Shown here piece by piece: positions 11,018 to 21,081 of a stretch of DNA of 64,000 bases. Origin of the DNA: Gordionus sp. m RMFG-2023 (Eukaryota; Nematomorpha; Gordioida; Chordodea; Parachordodidae). The translations under genes and the position numbers were made by a program. The notes beneath the pieces are model-generated. The model was not told where the DNA came from and did not search any database. It saw only the letters and a program-made list of their open reading frames with translations. Location: the NCBI RefSeq assembly GCF_954871325.1, contig NC_088777.1:26079366-26143365 (forward strand). Reading direction: 5' to 3'. Position 1 is the stretch's first letter; the number at the start of each line of letters is the position of its first letter.

Positions 11018-13402
11018 ATGATACCAACTTCATACCGAAAGTCCAAATATTATAAATGTAAAATTTATTATATTTGTACTTCTCCAACCTGCCATGGTAG
11101 AGGATTTACATTAAATAATGTATTTACTCTGACAGCAGAATGCAATGGTAAATTATTTAATATGCAAGATTTTAATATACAAGATGTAATTTATTATTTT
11201 CTAGATATTTGCAAGTACTTGACTGCAAGAAGAAAGTATTTTACAATATAATATGAAACAAATTAATATATTTTTCCTTAAGTATCATTGGGAAGAAATG
11301 AAGATAATGTGACTTCTGTGAATATTCATGAACAAGAAGATGGAAGTGCTGTGGGGATTTCTGGGATCCTTGAAGGAGGTCCGGAGTCGATATCCTCAAT
11401 GATCAATCCTATTCGAGAAGATGCTGATTTTGGTTAATCAAAATTTTGTTAATATATTTTCTTTTTAATTTTATCATAGTTAATCAAAATTTTGTTAATA
11501 TATTTTCTTTTTAATTTTATCATAATTAATCAAAAATTATTTTTCCTTAAGAATCGATGGGTAGAAATGAAGAGATTGTGACTTCTGTGATTAATCATGA
11601 ACAAAAAGATGGAGGTGCTGTGGGGATTTCTGGGACCCTTGAAGAAGGTCCGGAGTCGATATCCTCGATGATCAATCCTATTCGAGAAGATGCTGATTTT
11701 GGTTAATCAAAATTTTGTTAATATATTTTCTTTTTAATTTTATCATAGTTAATCAAAATTTTGTTACTATATTTTCTTTTTAATTTTATCATAATTAATC
11801 AAAAATATATTTTTCCTTAAGAATCGATGGGTAGAAATGAAGAGATTGTAACTTCTGTGATTAATCATGAACAAGAAGATGGAGAGGATGATCTCCATGT
11901 TTTACCATTTTTGGACGAAAGTTTTATAGATGAAGAAGTTGTAATCGATATCTCCATTGCAGCTGATAGCTCTGTAACTTTACCAATATCAGTTAATAAC
12001 ATTCAATTCTCATATTTAAATGTAGAACAGCCATATAATTTTATTCTTTCCCAAAAAAAACGTAATTTGTTATATTCAAATAAATTTCTATATGTTCATC
12101 ATAAATTTGGAATTTTATTTAAATGTAGACTGTCATTGTACGGCAAGAGGTACATTATTAAATATGCAGTTTACATTGACACATATTCACAACCATCCTT
12201 CTGAATCTGAGGAAGAGCATTATGCAATTTTAGTAACTATGAATAAACTTAAAGAACAAATTCGAGCGTACCCATATAATCAAGTTATGCGTATTAGAAA
12301 AATGGATCCTCTCGTTCAACTCTATTCTAATACTCTACCAACATTTCTATCTGTCAAAACTATTATGAATCGTGTTATTAAATCATTGAGACCACCTTTG
12401 CCTCTTATAAATTCTGATATCCGATTATACGGTGATTATAAATTAACACTTGATAATAAGACTTTTTTAATTTGTAATGAAAATAATGAATTATTAATAT
12501 TTTCTACACATGAACTACTTGAAAGTCTCTCTAATGCCGATTAAATTTTGATGGACGGCACATTTTTTTCGTGTCCTCTATTATTTAAGCAATTATACAC
12601 TATTCATATAATGATTAATCATACAATAATTCCTTGCGCATATATATTATTGCCAAATAAAAATAAAGAAACGTATCTAAAAATGTTGAATCTTTTAAAA
12701 AACTATTGCCGATCTATAGGTATTTCCTTTTCTCCTTCTAAAGCACTTATAGATTTCGTGGGAGCACTTACAACACTCGAAGAAATTTTTCCAACCATTT
12801 CTGTCAAGGGATGCTACTTTCATTATTGTCAATGTATTTTAAGACGAATACAGGGTAATAGGTTGACAGCATATAGTCGTCTTAATCCTGATTTTAAAAG
12901 ATTTTATCGCAGACTAATGGCGATACCCTTCTTAACCGAAATCGACATACCATTGGTATTGTCAGAATTAAATAATGAAGTAGAGGCCTTTAATTTAGAT
13001 CCCATAAGAGATCTCTTTACATACTTTAAAAGTACTTGGATTAACCCAAACGCTAAATTTAAATATAAGATGTGGAACATGTATGATGTTCAAGGTGTAA
13101 GAACAAATAACCATGTTGAGGGATTTCATCGTTCTTTAAAAGAGTATATAACATATTCTCATCCTAATTTATATCTTTTTATTGATATATTAAAATAAAT
13201 ACAACAAGATATGGATATAAAATTTATCCAATTGCGTAATGGGAAAAAAGTTACCGAAAGAAAAAAAAAATACTGTATAATAGACGAGAAAATCAGACAA
13301 GAAACATTTTTATATTACACTACTTATACACCAATGCAGTATTTAGATAAAATATCAAGATATGTAATATCGAAAACAAATAATGATATACCTGCTGACT
13401 AG
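11018..13402 (+). CDS. FLYWCH-type zinc finger / MULE transposase
   Basis: A MULE transposase with a FLYWCH-like finger. An early exon (11018-11260) has a cysteine-rich FLYWCH-like stretch. After tandemly repeated acidic exons (11282-11826) the main body begins at 11822. The frame at 12092 encodes CHCTARGTLL and THIHNHP (the C2H2 finger), then DGTFFSCPLLFKQLYTIH with the first catalytic Asp, PCAYILLPNK, LIDFVGAL with the second, GCYFHYCQCILRRIQ, and NNHVEGFHRSL with the likely Glu. The C-terminus continues to 13402. Two in-frame TAA codons (12542-12544, 13196-13198) interrupt an otherwise continuous frame, and the finger needs a frame change relative to 11827-12204. It is therefore a mildly decayed copy. 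Confidence 0.75.
11282..11830 (+). repeat. Tandemly repeated exon-intron unit, 270 bp x 2 plus partial
   Basis: Units start at 11282, 11552 and 11822. Each has an exon of about 155 bp (GRNE, HEQ, SMINPIREDADFG), a GTTAATC donor and an AT-rich intron ending TTTTCCTTAAG. The intron itself contains a direct duplication of about 46 bp. The third unit runs on into the main transposase exon. Confidence 0.8.
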
Positions 13403-14600
13403 ATTATTTTTCATTTAAATTTTTTTTTTCGATATTAAATATCTTATCCAAGATATGCAAAATAAAGATTTTAATTCACAGAAATATCTTCGTAGAATAT
13501 TTGATTTTTTGACTTTCTAAATACTACTAAGGTGTATAGGTAGTGTAATATAAAAATATTTCTTGTCTATTTTGCAGTATTTTTTTTTTCTAGGTAACTT
13601 TTTTTCCATTTATTTGTTTTAACATATCAATAAAAATATATAAATTAGGATAAGTAACAATAAGTAATATACACTTATAGAACGATGAAATCCTTCAACA
13701 TGGTTATTTGTTCTTACACCTTGAACATCATACATGTTCCACATCTTATATTTAAATTTAGCGTTTGGGTTAATCCAAGTACTTTTAAAGTATGTAAAGA
13801 GATTTCTTATGGGATCTAAATTAAAGGCCTCTACTTCATTATTTAATTCTGACAATACCAATGGTATGTCGATTTCGGTTAAGAAGGGTATAGCTATTAG
13901 TCTGCGATAAAATCTCTTAAAATCAGGATTAAGAATTCTATATGCTGTCAACCTATTACCCTGTATTCGTCTTAAAATACATTGACCATAATGAAAATAG
14001 CAGGTTGGAAATATTTATTCGAGTTTGTAAGTACTCTCATTTAAAAATCTATAATGGCTTTAGAAGGAGAAAAGAAAATACCTATAGATCGACAATGGTT
14101 ATTTTTAGAATTCTTTATTTTTATTTGGCAATAATATATACGCGCAAAGAATTATTGTATGAATAGTGTATAATTGCTTAAATAATATAGGACACGAAAA
14201 AAATGTGCCGCCCATCAAAATTTGGTCGGCATTACAGAGACTTTCAAGTAGTTCATGTGTAGAAAATATTAATAATTCATTATTTTCATTACAAATTAAA
14301 AAAAAGTCTTATTATCAAGTATTAATTTATAATCGGATATCAGAATTTATAAGAGGCAAAGGTGGTCTCAATGATTTAATAGCACGATTCATAATAGTTT
14401 TGACAGATAGAAATGTTGGTAGAGCATTAGGATGGAGTTGAACGAGAGGATCTATTTTTCTAATACGCATAACTTGATTATATGTTTTGATAGTTATAAG
14501 CTCTAATTTGTTCTTTTAGTTTATTCATAGTTACTAAAATATAAATCTCTTCTTATGAATCATCAGGGTTGTGAATATGTGTCAATGTAAACTTCATATT
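12160..14600. repeat. Large imperfect palindrome made of two MULE copies
   Basis: The stretch about 12160-13355 recurs inverted at about 13508-14600, with a spacer of about 150 bp. The minus-strand frame at 13619-13951 repeats the plus-strand protein (RLNPDFKRFYRRLMAIPFLT versus RILNPDFKRFYRRLIAIPFL) with few changes. The right arm carries small deletions and is the more decayed. Confidence 0.85.
13508..14600 (-). pseudogene. Inverted, decayed MULE transposase copy
   Basis: This second, inverted copy of the transposase C-terminal two-thirds retains NNHVEGFHRS and the RRIQGNR region, but the frame is split by small deletions, for instance before GCYFHY where about 15 bp are missing. A shorter, more diverged piece of the same sequence repeats at about 14605-14665. 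It looks like an inverted duplication of the neighbouring gene rather than an independent element, as no separate ends are seen. Confidence 0.7.
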
Positions 14601-14665
14601 TAATAATATTCCGATAATAGTTTTCACAGAAAGAAATGTTGTTATAGCATTGAAATGGAGTTGAA

Positions 14666-15980
14666 CACTTTTGCTTAGATAAAGTATGTTAGATATTAAC
14701 TTGCATATTCACATTCAACAGATTCAATTGTTATGCATATATTTTTATTAAAAATCGTAAAAAACGTTAAATTATAAAAAATAGAAATTATTATTTTTGG
14801 GGAAAAGTAAAATTATATGACTGAATCGATATTTACATTGTGGATGTATGTTGTTCTATTTGTGAGGAAAAGATTGGTGAAATCGATTACATCTTTTTCA
14901 TCCATAAAATTTTTGTCTAGTTTTTTTCAATATGTTATATTTCGACAATTAATTTTTACATTACAAATAGAATCTGAATGTCATATTATTTATAATTAAA
15001 TATTATATTTTATTATAGGATATTTGTAGCTTTTTAATTTTTTGTCATATAAATTGAGAATTTTTGAAAATATATTTTAAAATAAAACTTTATTATTCAT
15101 ATTTTTTGTATCATGTCTAAATATATGGAAGGAGATAATTTATAAAAGAAATGTAGAATATAAATATAATCATTATTATATTCATAAAATCAATTTCACA
15201 TTTTTAACTTAAAACAATCGATTAATTAATTATTAGACTTTTCACATGTCTTGGTCAATAATAGGTATAAAAATTATAAATCTGATTACTTCAAAAAATA
15301 TAGACTTAGAATTTAAATAAATATGTAATTGAAACTTACCTAATCTTAACAATTTAATAGATTAGAAATAATTAAACACTTTTGATTTAGATATTATTAA
15401 AAAATAATTTCTTAATGTGATTTGCTGGATGATGTTGACTTTTCAAAATTTAGTTATCCACAGTTAAAGATCTTGATAAATATATGCACATTTCACTATC
15501 AATGTAAAGTTTAATATAGCTTCGAATCTGAAGGGTTCAGAAATTTAAAATGGTTTGGTTGGATATTTTTAGAAGACAATGCTTAAAGACCTAGAATACA
15601 ATAGAAATGACAATTTATTACAAATAAGTAACATGGAATTAAAACATAAACACCACAATAAATTTTAAATATATGCGTAGTTAAGGATTTCATCTGGTAA
15701 TATCTATAATCAGTGTCTACATGGCCGGGGTGGGTAGGAGACATAGCCTCCAAATTATTCAACCCTAGAATTCGAGGGCAATGCAATATTAAATTTAATA
15801 TATATTTTTTTATATAAGTAAAATCATCAAAATTTTTCATTCGATTATTTTTAGATTTAAAAAAATGCGTCTAAAAGATTTTCAATAATATTATTCCAAA
15901 AAAATCATCGATAGTTGGTGTCTTTTTTGATGTGTCTAAAATTATAATAATAATAGTTAAAATTATACATAAAAATTATT
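14666..15980. other. AT-rich DNA, no recognised gene
   Basis: Short open frames here have no recognisable motif. A less AT-rich patch at about 15715-15785 (GGCCGGGGTGGGTAGGAGAC) may be an old repeat fragment. Confidence 0.4.
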
Positions 15981-15984
15981 TGTT

Positions 15985-16690
15985 ATAAGATATTCGATTT
16001 GATTAGATTCGTATTTTACGAATACGAATAACACAATTTCGATTCAAAAATTCTAATAGGAAAATATATTATTCGTTGAATAATTTTTTATCTATTATTC
16101 GATCGAATAATTCGAGATTATTCGATTAAAATAATTTATTAATAATATATAATTAGTAGGAATTATTTACAATTATTCCTATTTAATAAAATTTCCTAGG
16201 AAAAATGAAGAAACATTTTATATTTCTAAATGTTGTTAATGGCTGTTTTTATTCGAATAATTCATAATACAAAATTAACCTCCGAAAATTGTTTTATGAT
16301 GGACGAAGAAAGTATTTATTTATATGTAATTTATAACTCATATACAATTTTAAATAACTAGCTATCCCGTTAAGAATGACGGGCGAACCAGATATTTTTT
16401 CTTTAAAAATTTGTTGTTGGTATATTTGTTCTACATGATATGAATATTATATTGATTTTTCTACATTATTATACTATATATGTATCTATATTATCTTACT
16501 AATAAAATTTGTTTCTCTTTTATCCATAGTTAAATTTTACAAAATAAATTTAATATGCTATCTTTTTTAATTTACGGTTAAATATAATTTTCAAATTGAA
16601 TTGAATATTCGACGAATCGAATCGAATAATCATTTTATTATTCCTACGAATATGAATTATTTAATTCGATTCGTATTTTTGTATATCTAG
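15985..16690. repeat. Foldback element with ATTCGAT-rich ends
   Basis: The left side (15985-16135) and right side (16595-16690) are dense in ATTCGAT / ATCGAAT motifs in both orientations and fold on each other (left TTCGTATTTTACGAATACGA; right ATTCGATTCGTATTTTT). Length and arrangement resemble a non-autonomous transposon. No target duplication was found. Confidence 0.45.
16358..16384 (-). repeat. Helitron-like 3' terminus (hairpin plus CTAG)
   Basis: Read on the minus strand: CCCGTCATTCTTAACGGG (stem CCCGT/ACGGG), then five to six bases and CTAGT. Helitron 3' ends have a short hairpin just before CTRR. A similar arrangement occurs at 39644-39672. No helicase gene or 5' end was identified. 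Confidence 0.35.
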
Positions 16691-16699
16691 TTAAAATAA

Positions 16700-17400
16700 T
16701 GTAAAGGATAAGTGGCATAAATGGCTATATGAAGATAATAATTGAGTCTAATGCACACACACACAGTATAGAATGAGGAAAGGGAGAGAAAAAAATGGTA
16801 GGGAGCTTTAAGATATCTTCTCCAAAATACTCAGTGGGGCATATTAAAAAAATATATTTTGAAGCTTTTTATCTTAGATAAAAATAGAAAATAGTGGATA
16901 AAAATTTATATTATTTTATGTCATATTAAATCTTTATACCTGTCATCTGACAGTTTGTCAATAACCTTTCTTTTATACCTGACAAAACATAGACGCAAGA
17001 TTATCGGTTTATTCTATTATTATCTGAAATCATTTATATTAATTGAGGATTGTGATATGTTTAAATATTCTTTCTAAATATATATAAATAAATATTATTT
17101 TTTATATATTTAAATATTTTATTTATAATTGTTATATATATTTATATAAAGTTAAATATTATTTCTATATTAGTACAATTAAAAAATTTAATATGTTTTA
17201 CTTTTATAAATAATTTTATTCTCAGTAATAATATTGTGTAAATTATTGTATAAATATTTATAAATTTATTAAAATTTTAAAAATGTTAAAAATAAAATTT
17301 AAAAAAATGTTAAAAATGTCTAGTTTGTATTCACCATCTTTCTTCTTTTTAACGCGAAAACAGCTGTGGGAATATTTAGGACCCGAACCGCGGGTTTCGG
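16700..17400. other. AT-rich DNA, no recognised gene
   Basis: Nothing is seen beyond a short CA run near 16754. The last bases before 17401 (GGACCCGAACCGCGGGTTTC) are unusually GC-rich and form the Ginger1 target. Confidence 0.4.
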
Positions 17401-17495
17401 TGTAACGTTTTAAATGAACTCCCGATTTAAATAGATTCTAATTTAGTGATTTTGGCATTTATGACTGACATGTTAAGATTTAACCTTATTTTTTT
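17401..17495 (+). repeat. Left TIR of Ginger1
   Basis: Matches the reverse complement of 20501-20801 in parts: ATTCTAATTTAGTGAT, GGCATTTATGACTGACATGT and the outer TG(T/C)AACGTT. The right side carries extra internal repeats. Confidence 0.8.
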
Positions 17496-17529
17496 TAGTG
17501 ATATTGATACATTTGATTGAAGTGGGAGT

Positions 17530-19505
17530 TCGTTTAAATCAGAATTATGAAGAATCTATCAAGATCAATTGTAAATATTGCTGGCCTAGCAAAGTAGTAA
17601 ATAATATATCCTTCTAATATCTTAATTTAATTAATTTTAAAGTATATTTATATATATTTGATAGCATTATAACAACGATTAACTTAAAAACTGGCATAAA
17701 AACCTATTATTCTACCAACTTTGCAAAGTAAATTATTGTAAATTTTTCTAATAATAAATATAAGAAATTTTAATAGAATATTTATTTATTTTGATACCTA
17801 CTAATTTTTTATTTAAATTAAGCTATTTAAATCTTTGCTAACTTAAAAAAATATTGCAAATTTACAATAAATTAAATTTTTGGATATGATCTTGGGCCTG
17901 ATAATTTTTCATTCCAATTAAGTTTATTTAAATCTTTGCTAACTTAAAAAAATATTGCATTTTTAAATCTATTTATTATATCATATATTATATTTTTAGC
18001 TTCTGGTGGCCAAATATGAAATTGGATGTGGTTAATTGTGTAAAATGTTGTGATATTTGCCAGCGTAGCAACACAAGATTTGACAAAACTAACAATGAGT
18101 TGCATTCAATTCCTATTCCAACAAAAGTATTAAAGTTGATTACATAACAAATCCTTAATTTGAAAATTTTTATAGTTTGGTCATTATAATTGTTTCTAAT
18201 TTTTGTTTATGTATTTTATATTTTTCATTTGTAGCCTTTTAATGATCTGTCTATTATAGCTTATATGTATGTGGCACTTGTTTTTATTAGTTATGTTGGT
18301 TTCATATATTGAACCATTTAAATTTTATTGAATTTTTTTACAAGAAATATATCATATATTCATTTTTAGTTTCTTTAAGGTTAATATAACAGTCCAAAAT
18401 AAAAATATAATTTGCATATAATCTAATAATTAAAACTTATAATCTGAAAATATAATAAATAATTAATACATTTCCCTTCAATCTCAGATAAAAATTGATA
18501 TATATATCATAATTTCATTTTTTAGCTAATTTAGATTTTACCTCATTCTTTATGCTTTTTTTCAGCTGCAATCATAAATAATGGTAAGCAGCTTTACTTT
18601 ATTACATGACACCTAACCTCCTAATGGAGTATATAATATAACAACAATCTTTTATTTTACAAAAGGTATGGACACAAATAGGTGTTGATTTAACTGCTTT
18701 GCCTGAAAGTGAAGATGGCTATAAATACATTGCTGTAGCAGTTGATTATTTCAGCAAATATATTGTAGCCATGCCTTTAAAAGATAAAACAGCAAAATCA
18801 ATATCGCGCTATCTTTACTCGTTACTATGCACACATGGTAGGGCAAAAGTATAATAAATTTGGTAATAAAATATTAATATTATATATAGATTCAAATTAA
18901 TGATCAAGGACGTAAGTTCGTAAATGAAATAAGCAATAATTTTCACAAACTCATAGGGACCATGCAGAGGGTGACAAGTGCTTATCACCCTCAAGCAAAT
19001 GGCATGGTTGAAAGAGTGAATAGAACAATTCAAAATTCACAACTAAAGTGTATTAAGGATGATCAATTAATTTGGACAGATGCCTTGTCTGGCATAATAT
19101 TTGCCTATAACACTTCTCTACACGAATCTTCGAAATTTACACCATATGAGCTGATGTATGGTAGAAAAGCAAAACAAGCTTATGGGGTATGATAAATCAT
19201 TTTATAATCATATACTATATATTATGTCTCTATTTAAGATTGACGAGGAAGAGGATATTGATCCTGACAATGTACCTGATTTGGAATCTTGTTTTCAAGA
19301 TACAGTTTCCAGAATGAATGATATTCATGAGATCGCTGCTGGCAATATAGAACTTGCTCAGCTTAAACAGCAGAGGGATTATAGAAGTCGTAATGCTGGT
19401 AGAAATAACCATTATTTAGTCAATGATCAAATGCTTATTTGGAACAGCCGTCGGGCTGATAGGAAAGGTGGTAAAATGACCAGACCTTATGGGTCCTTAT
19501 ACAAT
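17530..19505 (+). CDS. Ginger1 integrase-type transposase
   Basis: The zinc-finger region at about 17995-18125 reads WPNMKLDVVNCVKCCDICQR and ends IPIP, typical of Gypsy-type integrase N-termini. After an intron of about 530 bp the core begins near 18667: QIGVDLTALP (first Asp), then AVDYFSKYIVAMPL. A ~45-bp intron follows, then NDQGRKFVN (second Asp), SAYHPQANGMVERVNRTIQN (the Glu in VER), and TPYELMYGRKA. A later part (about 19230-19500) is acidic then basic and ends in a GPY-type motif near 19490, a hallmark of Gypsy and Ginger integrases. All three catalytic residues are visible. The protein would continue into the OTU domain downstream. Confidence 0.8.
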
Positions 19506-19743
19506 AGTTAGGATTCTTAAAAGTGAAATTATTATATGTATTTTTTAGATGATGCAGATTTTAAGAGGATAAAGATATTAAATGATGAAACGAAGATGGT
19601 AGAGCTTGGTAGCCATTCAGAAAATAGTAATATTTTTATAAATTGATATAATTTGTTTTTAAATTATTAGTTATGCCTTCTAATCCTAATATACCAGCTG
19701 TAATTGACAAAGTAGGACTGTTTATTGAAAAAGGTATTAATAT

Positions 19744-20358
19744 GTGTTATTATTTAATTATGCATATTTTTTAGATAATGAATTGACAGTAGAGACTGTA
19801 ATTTCTAAGAAAGATGATGCAAATCTATTTCTTCCAACCAACAGAATATGGAAAATTTATCATTCTGAACGTTTTCATTTTGCGATCAAGAAAAGATATC
19901 CAAAATATGATAATGGTGTAATGGGAGATAATTTTTCTATCGAGCGGATTATTGGTGATGGAAATTGTCTCTTCAGGTATACATATTTAAAATAAATTAT
20001 TGTTAATCATTATTGTAGATGTATAAGCAAAGAAGTTTGTGATGACGAATGCCACTACGATTTTCTGAGACAGCAATGCATTCTCTTTATGAGAAGCAAG
20101 GATATTGTTGAGCAGATGGAGGGGTTTTTGGGAGAACCCGTTGACAAATATTTGGAGAGAACAGGCATGGCTCAAAATGCAACTTATGGAACAGAGGTGG
20201 AGATAGTTGCATTGGCAACTATGCTTCAAACAAATATAATTATCCATAACATTTATAAATGGGCATATTACACACCAATTAAAAAATTAAGTTACATTAA
20301 AAAATTTTATTTAAATATATATTTAAGAAATTATCGCGAACATTTTGACCGCTATTAA
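19744..20358 (+). CDS. OTU-family cysteine protease domain of Ginger1
   Basis: The exon ending near 19976 encodes FSIERIIGDGNCLFR, with the OTU Asp and nucleophilic Cys. A small GT-AG intron (about 19977-20018) follows. The next exon encodes FLRQQCILFM, then YLERTGMAQ, GTEVEIVALATMLQTNIII, and finally REHFDRY with the expected catalytic His. OTU proteases cleave ubiquitin-type linkages; in Ginger1 elements an OTU or Ulp1 protease is fused behind the integrase. The strong preservation of all OTU motifs suggests that this insertion is not ancient. Confidence 0.8.
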
Positions 20359-20375
20359 AAATTATATTTAATCTT

Positions 20376-20801
20376 TACACGTCAGTCATAAATGTCTGTA
20401 TTAATAAAAATATTATATTTAATCTTTACATATCAGTCATAAATGTCAGTATTATTAAAAATATTATATTTAATCTTTAAACGTCAGTCATAAATGTCAA
20501 TATCACTAAAATGTTATATATGATCTTAACATGTCAGTCATAAATGCCAATATCACTAAATTAGAATTTATTTAAAACAGGGATTTACTAAAATATCTAT
20601 AACAATAGAAAATATAATATTTGATCTTTACACGTCAATCATAAATGTCAGTATCACTAGAAATATTATTTTTAATATATGCGCGTCAGTCATAAATGTC
20701 AATATCACTAAAAAATAATATGAAATCAACATGTCAGTCATAAATGACACTATCACTAAATTGGAATTTATTTAAAACAGGAATTCATTTAGAACGTTGC
20801 A
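20376..20801 (-). repeat. Right end of Ginger1 with about 7 subterminal repeats
   Basis: The motif TCAGTCATAAATGTCA(G/A)TATCACTAAA recurs about seven times from 20378 to 20765 at roughly 50-bp spacing, with one longer spacing. The outermost part pairs with the left TIR. Two copies carry the full AGAATTTATTTAAAACAGG extension, as if the TIR itself had been duplicated. Confidence 0.75.
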
Positions 20802-20828
20802 CCGGGTCCGCTCTATATACTCTTAAAA

Positions 20829-20897
20829 ATATCAAAAAGGCAAATAAGCTAAAATGGCTGTCAAAATGGCCCTTATAAGTTTGAAGCGAGAAATTTA
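20829..20897 (-). repeat. Right inverted repeat of the MULE-type element
   Basis: Reverse complement of 8889-8966 (GCAAATAAGCTAAAATGGCT, GTTTGAAGCGAGA). Confidence 0.8.
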
Positions 20898-21081
20898 AAA
20901 AATATTAAAAATTTAACTTTTACAGATTAGATAGTTTTTCCTAATACTATAAAATTTTATTTAATATGATAGATAAGTAAAATTATATTAATGTTTAATA
21001 ATATAAAAATGAACATTGAAAAGTTATTATATAAATAAATTATTCATTACGTTGTTAAAATTATATAAAATATATTCTAAT

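Larger units (their letters stand above)
17401..20801 (+). mobile_element. Ginger1-like DNA transposon with OTU protease
   Basis: The element starts TGTAACG at 17401 and ends CGTTGCA at 20801. The flanking tetranucleotides are TCGG (17397-17400) and CCGG (20802-20805), one mismatch from the CCGG duplication that defines Ginger1. The ends are inverted repeats: left 17401-17490, right 20501-20801. Inside lie a Gypsy-integrase-like transposase with zinc finger and catalytic triad, a GPY-type motif and a C-terminal OTU cysteine protease, the domain order reported for Ginger1. This makes it a cut-and-paste DNA transposon rather than an LTR element. It inserted into the larger element that ends at 20897. 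It looks largely whole, with several small introns. Confidence 0.85.
8889..20897. mobile_element. Large inverted-repeat-bounded element, probably MULE, with Ginger1 nested in it
   Basis: About 75 bp at 8889-8966 (TCTCGCTTCAAACTTATA, CCATTTTGACAGCCATTTTA) recur inverted at 20829-20897 with only a few differences. Between them lie a 125-bp array, a FLYWCH-MULE transposase gene, an inverted copy of it, and a Ginger1 element whose insertion point is only about 20-30 bp inside the right arm. Without Ginger1 the element would be about 8.6 kb. MULEs usually make 8-11 bp target duplications; I found no convincing one. Assigning the TIRs to the MULE gene is inference, since it is the only non-Ginger transposase between them. 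Confidence 0.55.

Noticed and set aside
15583-15840. Minus-strand 85-codon frame as a gene.
   Set aside because: No recognisable motif, and composition is like the surrounding noncoding DNA.
17530-20358. Integrase and protease region as a Gypsy LTR element or a Polinton.
   Set aside because: No LTRs, reverse transcriptase, capsid or DNA polymerase frames are seen. The short TIRs, CCGG-type flanks and C-terminal OTU fit Ginger1 instead.
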